A DNA stretch of 64,000 nucleotides from Rotaria socialis (Eukaryota; Rotifera; Eurotatoria; Philodinida; Philodinidae), in the NCBI GenBank assembly GCA_905331475.1, contig CAJNYU010003962.1:1-64000 (forward strand), in the 5' to 3' direction. How positions within the stretch are numbered: the first letter of the stretch is position 1; each line of letters opens with the position of its first letter. The notes under the pieces were generated by a model. The model was given only the letters and a program-made list of their open reading frames with translations. It did no database searches and was not told the origin of the DNA. Below are positions 11,418 to 22,780 of this stretch, one piece after another. The translations under genes and the position numbers were made by a program.

Positions 11418-12155
11418 TCATTCATCAGCTACATAATTCATCATAAAGTCAAAATCTCGATAACTAACACGACCATCACCATCGACATCGAGTTGTCTAG
11501 AATTAGCATAAGAAATATATCATTAATTACAATCAATGATCAAATATTTAGTAAAACATACTTGAAAGCTGAATCGATCATTTCTGGACTAAGTTTGATA
11601 TTGGCACGTTCAAACGCACGAATAAAATCTTCTTTATTTAGAAATCCCTTACCTAAAAAAAGAAAGCTTGTTGTATCTTTTCCTTACAATGAAAAAAAAA
11701 GTGTTTCTTACACGTTCGATCAAGAATAAGAAACGTTTCACGATTTTGATCTTCATGATCAATTTGATGTTTAAAACTATGTACAAAGTCAATAAATTGA
11801 TCCAATGTTAAACCTAAAACAAGATTTGTTAATAGAAATTTGCATTATCATTTTATAAAATTTCCTACCTGGATGAATCTTGTTAGGAATATTTGAAAGT
11901 ATTCTTTCAATTTTATACTATAACAAAATAAAAATAGACGACATATCATAATTATATGTCATACGATTTCAATCTTACCTTATCTAACTTTATTCCATAA
12001 AGTCTTATAGATGCTACTTTAATATCTTCTCGATTCAGATATCCTTTTCTTTTTCTATCACATTCATGGAATAACTAGAATTACGAAAATAAAAGCGTGT
12101 AAAATTTAATTATAAAATATAATCTACATACTTTTTCAATATTGTTTCTATTCAT
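11418..12155 (-). CDS. EFCAB11: EF-hand domain protein, EFCAB11 homologue
   Basis: Six exons on minus: 12132-12155, 11979-12074, 11869-11917, 11712-11813, 11562-11652, 11418-11496. They join in frame to 146 residues. The product has the EFCAB11 layout: an N-terminal degenerate EF-hand (ECDRKRKGYLNREDIKVA), a central helical region, a second degenerate pair (GFLNKEDFIRAFERA) and a canonical calcium loop DVDGDGRVSYRD near residues 123-134, followed by a short tail. Only the last loop has a full set of calcium ligands. Usual family length is about 160. The gene lies 177 bp downstream of FGGY on the same strand, with its own acceptor-like TTGCAG 17 bp before the ATG. Confidence 0.88.
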
Positions 12156-12332
12156 AATAGATTTTTTTGAATCTGCAATAATCAAAAAAGTTCTCATTTC
12201 TATCAATTATCAATATAAAGTTTTAAAAAAATCATGCTTTAAATAAAATCATCGGCATAATTGCACAGAAAATAGATCATAAAATCAAAATTACAAAAAA
12301 AGAAGAACAATGCAACGTTTCTTTTTCACTTT

Positions 12333-14589
12333 TTATATTTGAGAATATTTACTCATACGTTTACGATTATCCATTTCTGTTTGTTGTAATAAACGATAAA
12401 TTTCATATTTATCTTTATGAAAATCAGCTATTTTCGAATCCGGCATATACGTTTGAATTGGACAAGCTATATTATTAAGTAAATCTTCTACTTGACGTTC
12501 ATTATCAGCTATTAATTGGCCACATATAGCAGCACCTAATAGAACACAATCATTTGTTGGCTCAGAAACATAAACAGGCATTTGAACAACATCAGCAATT
12601 ATTTGTGTTAATAATCCTAATCGTGCTAAGCCACCACATATTTGTATAACACGAAAATGATGACCAGATTTCGTCATTGTTTCAATTATATGTCGACTAT
12701 CATAAGCAACAGCTTGTACTACAGTTAAATATTGTACAGCTAAATTATTCAATGATGTATCAAAATTAAGACCAGCTATTGTGGCACCTAACCCTGGATC
12801 AGCTAATGGTGAACGATTACCATGAAAATCAATGGTCATATGTAAATCATTACTTAATAGTGATACATTATCAATTTTATGTTTTTGTTGTAAATTATTT
12901 AAAATTTCATTCAGTACATCAAATGTATTTCTATTTTGTTCATCGGCTAATTGTTTCAATTCATTATAAGCTGGATGAGTTTGTATAACATGATCAATGG
13001 ATTTTCCGGCCGCTGATTGACCTCCTTCGCTAAGCCACAGATTAGGAATGAGTACATTATAATGCGGACCCCATACGCCAGGAACAAAAACTGCATTTTC
13101 ACTACAGGCCATAAAGCAACTTGACGTACTAGGAGAAGGAGGAGGAGAAAAGAGACAACAAATGAAATCATCTTTTATTACTAGTTGTTTTTTCATACCC
13201 TGCGACAATAATCAATCGTTCACTAAGATGAGCATCGGCTATAGGTGATTTACATGCTAAACCACCTAATGCCCCAGCATATGCATCAATTAATGGCGTA
13301 CCAATGTGAATTCCTTCTGGTAATCCGAGTTCATCAGCTGCTTTTTTACTTAAAACATCAGTATTTGATTTTGAAAATGGCTTTCGAACCAGTTGACCCA
13401 ATTTTTCACCATTATTTGCCATTAAATCATCTAAATCAAATTTAGCCCAAAATTTTTCGTCCCATCCATGTTGTGTTTCTGATGAACGATAACATAATTT
13501 ACACACAGATGAACAAAGCGATCGATCTAGTTGATTCGTTGCACGAAAATGTAAATAGTCTGGTAAATCAAAAAAATGATTTGCACGTGTCCATTGTTCT
13601 TTCGATAAATTACGTTTAAGCCACAGTAATTTTCCTGGTTGCATTTCAAGACTAATTTTACCACCAAAATTTTGTAGGACTTCATCCGAACTTGAATTAA
13701 TAATCGTTGCTTCAGCATGTGCTCGATGATCAAGCCACATAATTATATTTTGTTCATCATTACCCGAACGAGAAACACTAACAGGTTCATATTTTTCATC
13801 AAGTACAACAAGAGAACATGTTGCATCGAAACCAATCGAACGAATAAGTCCTACTTGTTCAGATGTAAATGATCCAAGTTCGAGACATTGTCGAACACAA
13901 TAACATATTGCCTGCCATATATCAGTTGATGATTGTTCGTATTCAAGTGGAGCAGACGCTGAATGATATGTCTATGAAACGAAAAGTACATTATAGAAAA
14001 ATCAACTTATTGTTCACATGAAAATTAAAGCACACAAAACAAATCAGGCCATTAAAATAGAACTAATTTGAACGTAAGATTGTTTTTTAATTTCATGACA
14101 GCTAGGATCGACGAGGAGGCAGTAGAATTGCAAAGATCCCAATAGACTTAAAATTAATTAGAAAAGGCTATTTGGATTTCATAGGACTTCGGAATTCTCC
14201 TAGATTATAAACGACGAGAAAGTAGGCTCTCCTCAGTTTCAAACCAAGGCTACATATAAAATATTCAAATAATTTTTTATCCGAATTAAATAAAGCAATC
14301 AAGTAACGAAGAGAAAATAAATTCATTTAATTCCTCGAATACAAAAATTGTAATATGCGTAATATGAAAAATTTCAAATACTATCGAGTAATATTCTTTA
14401 AATTTTGACAGAATTTCTGTACAATTCAAAAATTGAATTTATAAAAAATCGTGCTTTAATTTGTCAATATCTCACAAGAATCGGTTTTTGACATTGAACA
14501 ACCGGTGTCCATTTATCATCGAAAATCATACAACGAACACTTCCTGTTCCGACATCAATACCAATGGCATAAGATGATGATATTGACAT
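12333..14589 (-). CDS. FGGY: FGGY-family carbohydrate kinase
   Basis: Three exons: 14476-14589, 13199-13971, 12333-13128, joining to 560 residues, the size of animal FGGY protein. The N-terminal phosphate-binding motif is IGIDVGTGSVRC. Then come GFDATCSLVVLD, the substrate-loop WLDHRAHAEA, a mid-region typical of ribulokinase-like FGGY members, and the C-terminal actin-like half with ICGGLARLGLL and NDCVLLGAA. The likely role is ATP-dependent phosphorylation of a pentulose such as ribulose in the cytosol (family knowledge). The first intron is about 500 bp, unusually long here, and I see no element in it. A TTTTTTAG abuts the ATG directly. Confidence 0.92.
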
Positions 14590-14887
14590 CTAAAAAATTT
14601 AACAATCTTTACCATTTTTTTCTTCATGTTCCTGTTAAACAATTATGTAACTGACAACACAACAAATTATTTTAGATTAACAAAAAAACACAAAACCACA
14701 CAACCAGTGAACAAAAAAAAAAGGAAACTTTGGTCAATTAACATATACAATGTATCACGAAGGTTGAATCAAACTGCAACGTTTTCAAAAAGAAACGTTG
14801 CAAATAAAAAACTATGAAATATATATTTAATGTCTTAGGCACGACACTCAATAAAGATATTCAAAAAACGACAAAATCCTGTCGTAT

Positions 14888-17800
14888 TTATTTACTAGGT
14901 TTCCTAATATACTTAAAATATGAATAAAGGAAAACTCCGAGCATTGTAAAACATAAACCAAATATTTGTCGTTGATTAAGTGGTTCATGGAATATAAATG
15001 ATCCAATAAATATAATTAATAAAGTTTTGGAATGTCCAATCATATTGTATGCAACAGCAGATAAATTTCCAATCACCCAAAAAATACTGAAGTTAACAAA
15101 AAATGCGACCACACCACAAAGTAATATCAGAAACATCATATCATATGTCATGAATTTACTTAAATCAGAGATGGGCTCGAAAAACGGTAGAAAAAATAAA
15201 AGTATTAATCCAGAAAGTGGAGCTTGATAAAATAACAGTTGTAAGGAATCACAATTATATGCTTTTTGATAGTATTCTACTAGTATTTGATAAAAAGCAG
15301 TGAATATTACAGATATCAAAGCACCTAAAATAAATAAGATATCGATAAAACGGTACAAATCATGTATGAATTTAATACTTACAAAAAAGACCAAAAACAT
15401 TTAATTGTAAATCATAATAAGTACTGATTAATGTGCCAATAAAAACCGGAATGAATGAGATAACGATGGGTAAAGAGTAATGGGCTTTAAAAAATAGCCA
15501 GCTAATTATCATCACAGCTAAAATAGACACAAAAATTTTACTATTAAATCGTATTCATTCATGATCGATATGGATCAAAATTTTGTGACTCAATCCAAGC
15601 CGACATAAATACGCTATAGTATGAGCGGACTTGTTTCAGTTCGAACAGTGACACTCATAAGTTGATTGTATTACAATATGACAACCCATTAAGTATGTTA
15701 TTAGATAACTATGATAATTCCTACAAAATTATCAATTGGCATTTCTTTTGTATGGGTAACGATGCATCTACGTTTATTTGACTTTTCCTTAACAGTTAAG
15801 TATTTTGAGAGGAATGAAAAAAAATTAATACCGATAGAAACATTCCAGACATTGGACCAGTGCCAGTACAGTAAGTACAAGTACAAATTAGAGTCCTGCG
15901 GAACGACTTTTTCCCGTGAAGACTTTTGCACGGGAACATGAGAAACGGGAACAGCATTAGAAATTGTCATTCCCGAAAGTTTTTCTATCAGATCTATATG
16001 AATTGAAATGCATACATATCTACATTGTGGACATATTATATAATCAAGATCTTCATTTTTATAATAAACTTTTGAATAGTCTGTCCAAACTTCACTTTTA
16101 GCATTTGCTGGTTTTACAAACGAAATTGATAGATCATTTGATGTTCCTAATGTTTGAATTTCAACTTTAGATAACGTTGATTTAGGTGGTTGTGTTGTCG
16201 ACATGTATAACATTTGGTGTATATAAAGCTCAACGAAAGAAAGTAAATTGGTTGGAAGTGAGAAATCTAGCTATGTGATTCATCAGACGAATATACAATC
16301 GTAAATTTATTCTAAATTTATCCCATGACACATTATGAAACACCTGATGTCGTGGTCATCCAGCATGGGGTACAAAAACAGGCCTTTTAATCAAACACAA
16401 TGAAATGGCCATATAAGTTATAAATGCATTACGGGAACGGGAACGTCGGAGCGGGAACGGGAAACGGGAACAATAAAAGTTGTTCCCGCAGGACTCTAGT
16501 ATAAATACTGTATACTGAAAATTTGTACTTTGTACTTTTGGCTCAAGTAAATTTACTTAAATCCAAATGTACTACAGTATAATGTACTTTAGTACATTGT
16601 ACTTCAGTACATGTACTAAGTACAGTTTTTAAGTAAACAGTACATGTACTTTTACTTCAAAAAGTGTACTGGTACTGAAAGTTTTACTGTACTGAGCACG
16701 AAAAGTACTAAGTATCCAATGTCTGATAGAAACCAGTTTTTAAAGCAATCTCTTTTATTTTTAAAAATAAATTTGAACTGCATAAAATGTATTTTGATTG
16801 AGATAGAAAGAGGTCGATGATAAAGGTTACGTTTAACCCTGTGGAAAAGCATTCGAGAACTTGGAGTCCTTGACAACCTGTGCTCTACTCATCACCCTAG
16901 TGTTTTATCAGACTTCTAATTAGCTACTTCTTGAGTTGTTATTGATATTCAACCTCGAATAGTGTGCATCAATATAGTGAAACATAATGATAAAGGCATA
17001 ATTGACACGCATGAAGAGTAACAGGTGAATATATTTCTAAAAATCGATCTAAAATTCTAATTTTCTACTACTCAGCTGATGTCAATTTTTTAAAACATAA
17101 ATTTGAGTATTCAAATGAACAAAACTTAATAAAACATGAAAAAAATGTCAAGTATTTATTGTTTGCAGTACTTTCACCTGTGCATATAATTTAAAATGTA
17201 TCAATATTTATTTCCAAGGATTTTTTTCAAATAGACCTTTTATTCTTTGTTTTTAGACATATTTTTCAGATGTACCGATACATAACCACTGTACTGTAAT
17301 ATATTTCATTCATTATGGTTGTCACTGCTGCTTAAGGGCAATGTTTATTCAACCATGCCAATGTGTCATACGCAATGAATAAACTTACTTGGTGTTACTT
17401 GCAATTTAATAAGTTGATATGTGCCAACAGTATTATACTGAAGCGAAAGATTGCTGAATGCAATAAAACCTCCAAAACATGCTGATACAGGAAGCATACT
17501 AAAAATTGGTAATTTAGCATAAGTAAATAATTTTGCTTGCAAACAACCCAGTAACAGAAAAAATGTCACAAAAAAATTGATCGTTGTCAATGTTAGATTA
17601 GGAAAATGATGTTTAACATAGATCCTAATTAAAAAAATAAAAGAATAGAAAAGTTTCGTTGGAAATTGTTAAATAAAAAAGAAAAGTTTACCATTTAGCT
17701 AAATTAATAACAAGAATTGATGAAACAAAATTTATTGAAAATATAACAGTTGACCAGAGACATGAATTAACAACACGTTTATTAACAAGTTGCTGACCAG

Positions 17801-17960
17801 AATCATTTAATGACGATGATGATGATGATAATTCACTTCGTACTAGAATAGTTGTTGATAATGCACTATTTTGTTTATTAAATAGTTTTGATGACATGTC
17901 AAGCGCAGGACTGTTACTATGGAGTTCTTCTTTAATTGACAACGGAGCAGTTCCACTCAT
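14888..17960 (-). CDS. SLC35E3: Solute carrier family 35 member E3-like transporter
   Basis: Four exons: 17692-17960, 17389-17624, 15383-15517, 14888-15324, joining to 358 residues. The product has about ten hydrophobic helices with the drug/metabolite-transporter fold. Recognisable SLC35E3-like stretches are LAKWIYVKHHFPNLTL, GGFIAFSNLSLQYNTVGTYQ, ISTYYDLQLNVFG, LLFYQAPLSG and VAYNMIGHSKT. The likely place is Golgi or ER membrane; substrate is unknown. The N-terminal tail is longer than usual and Ser-rich. ATG at 17958-17960 was chosen because the two codons before it lack an ATG. Intron 2 (15518-17388, 1.9 kb) carries two nested DNA transposons. Confidence 0.9.
15842..16725. mobile_element. 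Outer MITE (GTAC-rich) interrupted by a second element
   Basis: The termini carry CAGACATTGGA at 15846-15856 and its exact complement at 16715-16725. ATAGAAAC directly follows the right end (16726-16733) and occurs at 15834-15841 on the left, four bases before the TIR, which suggests an 8-bp target duplication with a small left-end discrepancy. The interior is dense in GTACTT/AAGTAC repeats. After removing the inner element it is about 265 bp, with no coding capacity. It lies in SLC35E3 intron 2. Confidence 0.65.
15889..16498 (-). mobile_element. Inner hAT-like element with BED-finger ORF remnant
   Basis: 610 bp. The left end TAGAGTCCTGCGGAACGACT and the right end (reversed) TAGAGTCCTGCGGGAACAAC fit the hAT terminus rule (Y-A-R-N-G). 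The flanking 8 bp are GTACAAAT (15881-15888) and GTATAAAT (16499-16506), a 7/8 match as expected of an aged hAT duplication. CGGGAAC repeats crowd both subterminal regions. On minus an ORF starts at 16213 and encodes a BED-type zinc-finger-like segment (SEVWTDYSKVYY then CPQC with a downstream His), but no transposase catalytic domain. It is therefore a non-autonomous derivative. It is inserted inside the outer MITE. Confidence 0.75.
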
Positions 17961-18522
17961 GTACAATGATATTGTCTTGAATAATATACAAAAAAAAAGA
18001 AATATTCTTCATGTTATACAAGTATATGAGCGAATTCTAATGTACGTTTTATATCAATTAAAGACCAAGTTTTTCAACCATGCAAGCCTACATATGATGC
18101 AAGTATAACTATTACATAATTTTAAAAAAAAGGAAAAAGCAACATTTTTTAATACAATTGCTATCTAATATACGATAAATATTGATAAAGAACAAATACA
18201 TCTATGCATTTATTTTGATCGTTTTTTTATTAAAAATGTGTTTTTAGTAAGATTAGAGTAAACTGATTATTTGAAAGCTATCAAAAAAGTAAGTTTAACT
18301 ATCTAGGCTATGACGTAGTATAAAATAAAATAAAGTGATAAGGTACATATAAAATACGTGTACTAGTTATATTCACAATTTTTACTTCAACGTGCACGAC
18401 GCATTGGTTGGTAACTAAGAAACAGGAACGAGAGAAAAAAAGAAATAACCGAGCAGGTCGAAAATAGGGAAGAAAAAGAATGTAGGCGAAGGAGACACAC
18501 CACAAGAACAAGCAAATGAGCT

Positions 18523-19053
18523 TCAAGGTCTACGTACAGCCAATCGACTCACTGTGGTCGACGTAGATACTAATGCATTTCGTCGTCCCTCTAGATAACT
18601 AGCTACAATTGCTGCAGTCATTGAAAATAAATGAGCAACAATCAGCAAATAATATGAATAACAAAATTGAGCAGCAATATGAGAAAATGTCACCGAACTA
18701 ATGACAAGAAAAAATGTACCGAAACCTAATGAAAAAACCGTGATCAACGATATAGGTCGAACAGATGGTGGCAAGTGGTGCCCCTCAATAATATAAAATA
18801 TAGTCGTTGCTGTCAATCCGATGACAATCAAAAGTAGTCCTGTTAATGATAAAGCAGCTGGCGTACGTAATATTGAATGAAAACATGCTATTGGTTGTAA
18901 ATGGCAAAGTTTCCAAAGCCCGGCTCGCATTCGTATTGTATGTATCCAATGATTAGTACTAATAGAAAGTACAACAAGTGTAATTGCACTTAAAGTTAAT
19001 CCAATTATAATATAGGCAAGAATAACTGTTATTTTCGGTCGAATAGAAGCCAT
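18523..19053 (-). CDS. Claudin/PMP22-superfamily four-TM protein
   Basis: Single exon, 176 residues. Four transmembrane segments (about 10-32, 68-90, 103-128, 135-158). The first extracellular loop bears the claudin-superfamily signature: W, then GLWKLC, followed by a second Cys (IACFH). The likely role is as a membrane-spanning adhesion or channel-associated protein. It could be a claudin, a clc-like or a stargazin relative; the loop is short, so I leave the subfamily open. ATG at 19051-19053 is preceded by ACAATAG, an acceptor-like site two bases upstream. The frame extends upstream only through non-ATG codons. Confidence 0.75.
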   Translation of the reverse strand: MASIRPKITVILAYIIIGLTLSAITLVVLSISTNHWIHTIRMRAGLWKLCHLQPIACFHSILRTPAALSLTGLLLIVIGLTATTIFYIIEGHHLPPSVRPISLITVFSLGFGTFFLVISSVTFSHIAAQFCYSYYLLIVAHLFSMTAAIVASYLEGRRNALVSTSTTVSRLAVRRP

Positions 19054-19581
19054 TACTATTGTAAATGATTGTTTGGTGTTGTTCACTTGTATAAGAATGA
19101 AAATGATGTAAAAGATAACGATGGAACAAAAAGAACATGTAAAGAGAAAAAAAACTAAACTCTAATTAGAAACAGACGGCACATCTTCAGAACAGAAAGA
19201 AAGAAATTATTCTAAGGTGTTTAGTTTGGCATGTTGAATTAATACAAATAGATAATATCTTTGTTCAGGATTAATGAAATCAACTTCGAATAGCAGTATG
19301 ACGTGCTCGATTGCGACAAGTTAAAAATAGTATAAAAAAATATTCCTATAGCTTATGTTAACTCGGATATAAAGGATCGTTTGAATCAATAGATAGAAAC
19401 CAAAAACAAAATCATTCAATATAGTAGAATTTTTTCTATAAGTACATTACAATGAATAAAGTTTAAGAAAACAAAGAAATAAAAAGTGCGCTGAATTTTA
19501 TTTGAAAATATTAAATCTGACATCCCACAATACCAGAGAGTGTTCTACAAGAATAGATAGATAGATACTAATATGTATGGA

Positions 19582-22500
19582 CTAGTGTTTTGAATCTAGC
19601 GTTTCAAAATTGAGATTTGTTGTGCTTGAATTAAGATCAGAGGAAAGAAGCGATGCTCGATCACTGTCGCAAAACGATTCCATTTGATTAGTTGACTGAT
19701 TCATTGATGATTTTTGAACACGTTTACGTATAATTTCACCAATTAAATTATGCGTTTGTTCTTCAGCATCATAGGCAGCTGTTTCTCCTTTTGCTGACGC
19801 GACGAATACCATTGGTTCATCATCATGCGTTATAGGACGGCCGATAACAGGACTTGATGGTCGCCAATAATGATGATGATGAGTTGTATCAATAGCTTTA
19901 GAAGAAGAAAAAAAGCAAACCATCAAATTTAAAAGAAAAATAGAAATTCATTTTTTTACCATCAGTTACCGAAGTATATTCATGAGATTGCATTCGATTG
20001 ATGTTAGAATCGTTACTGGCAAATGAATCTAACCGATGCATTGTTGATCGTCTTTGAATTTGATTTGATTTTTTTGATGGTGAAAATTTATCATGTGTTG
20101 ATAAAGCAACTTTTAACTTTGGCATTCGGTTGATAATCATTGTTGACGATCTAGGTACATTTCGCTTTTTAAAATAACTGATTTCATAACCAGTTAATGA
20201 TGAACGTCGTCGACATTTTTCTTGTCGTCGATCATGAATATCATCATCGATCGATGACCCTCGATGATGAAGGTCGTGTGATCGATTATATTCGTCAAAT
20301 GATTGATTAGAAAGTACTGTCCGTATTAAGTCGTGCGTATCCATATTTAGATCTTCTAAACGCTGTAAACGCCAATCAAGATTTTGAAGAACGGCACGAT
20401 TTTGATTTTCACGTTGATAAATATCATCAATGCGTAACACTGTTGTATCAACACTAGAAATTAAAAAAATATTAAATCTATACCTCTGTCATAAATCTTG
20501 ATACATCATAAATAAAATCATTCATTTCAAATGGAAATATTTACTAAAAGCTAGCAAAAAAAGTACTCCATAGGTTAACAATCAATTTGGTGTATATATG
20601 GTGTACATGGAAATCTAGCATTGAGTGTGCTAAAGGCTTTTTAGTATTGTAAATTCAATAATTTTTGAAAGATTTGTATTCAAATCACGAATGTTGTCTT
20701 ATATCTTTTAATTAAATAAGAATTATTTATTTTATATGCATCTATTTGCTACTGTTCTTATCGAGGGAAATTCTATAGAAATTGAAGTTCGTTCATTAGT
20801 AAATTAATTTACCGTTCCGATGTAAGTGCTATTTGATCAGCTGTTGTATTCTTTTTTTCTCGATCTTTCATTGCAAAATATTCATCGATTTGTTCTTCTT
20901 CGAAATCATGAATTTCCGCAACTTCTTTCTCGCTGAGAAATAATTCTAAATAAACAGAAAATAGTTTCATCTCAATTTTCAATCATTAAATACAAACTTA
21001 ATCCGTGATCAACTTTAAATTTTTTTCCACGACAATAACGTCGAATAATTTTTAGTAAAAGAAATATATGTGAAATAAATATTAATGGCGGTGGTAACAT
21101 TGGTTTTGATTCATATTTAAGTACAATATAGTAACGATGATATTTCCAAACTTGATCCGATGATTTCGATATGCGTATATAAGTATTATTAAATGTTGCG
21201 ATTAATATTGACAAAAGTAAAATATTACAAAATATAAGATACGCCGTCATAGTGATCGGTGTTACCCAATGAAAAGGCATACATTGTGGAGCATCGGGTT
21301 CACTTTCTAAACATGGTGGGTCTATGGAGCCAGCATAAACTTCACCATAGATCTTTAAGAAAAATTGCACGGTTTATGAATTATTAGAAAAATTTAATTA
21401 TTTTACCATAAAATAGGGTTCAAGAAATATTTCTTTAACCGATCGCCATGACCATGATTCATTGGGAAATTTGATAGCTTGACGAGATACACCAAATGAT
21501 ACAAGTACAATAAGTATTATGATTATAAAATTAAATAAATCGATCAACTAAATAGAAAAAGAAAAACGTTCATCATCCAATTTTCGTTTGAAAATCTTAG
21601 CTTACATTTTGCGCAGCAATGTGAATGTAGGGACCAAGAGATTTGTGTACGGAAATATAAGTTAATAAATGTATCCACCAATAGGATACATCAAGACAAT
21701 AGAGTAATCGTCCGATATAGAGAGTGTTTGGATTAAATCGAAGAATGAATCCAATACCATAAGCCAACATCGCTAATGAATCACATATATGAACGAAGTC
21801 CGAAAAATACAGCTAAAATATAAATAAATCTTTTATGGATCCAAAGTTCGAATAGACGAGAGAAGTCCTGGAAATGATCAATCGCTGTTCATTGGACATT
21901 CCGTATATAAAATCGATGCACTTTAAATATGAATACTCTTTAAAACAAAAAGAGGGACTCATTTTTAAATTCTTCTTGGGACCTATTCCGAGATATATGT
22001 TTGATCAATTAAATGAAACTTTTAGCTTAACATAAGCCCATTTCAAATGCCTAGAAGCAATGTTTTTGCTTTAAAAACTCCTAGATCGAAGAGATCCCTC
22101 ATAGAAAGTTGACTAGACTTTGAATTGAAAAACGAAAATTTTCTTACCGTTAATCGGCGTATGAAACGTGGTGAGGAACCTGTACAAATCTAAAATTGTC
22201 GAAAAAGCCAAATGTCTAAAATCTAATTTCGAAAACAAAATCAACAAACCTCTCGAATTGTATCAATTGCTGCTGTGGCTAAGTAAAATGTTACAATATA
22301 TTCTAAAAATTTTAAAAAAATGCATTTTCAAAAGAAAATCCTCTCAAAATACTAACCTGGAATGCTCGGTCTAGCCGGTGTGCGCACAAGTACCATATAA
22401 GTAAAAAGAAAAAGAAAGAAAACATAGAATATAGCATTGTACCAAAATTTTGTTATGGGTGCATTATAGAATTCATAAAAGCGTTGTGTTATTGGTATTG

Positions 22501-22742
22501 TTGATGATGCCAAGGTTTTTTCCGGCAAAGTTTCATTTGGAATAGGTAATTCATCGACTTTTTTTGGTGTTTCTATATTAATATCATTTATATCCTCAGA
22601 TTGTTGTGCCGATGTTGATAGATTTTGTTTGAAATTCGTGAATGATGCGCGCGTACGGTCCAGCATTGATTTGTTAAATGTAATCATTTCAATCGATTCA
22701 CTCTCAATATTTTTATTATCGAAAACAATCTCAACTGATGTA

Positions 22743-22780
<38 letters not shown>

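Noticed and set aside
15701..16213. 170-codon minus ORF as a host gene
   Set aside because: It begins inside a hAT-like element and reads through its left end into the older MITE; best explained as a transposon remnant.
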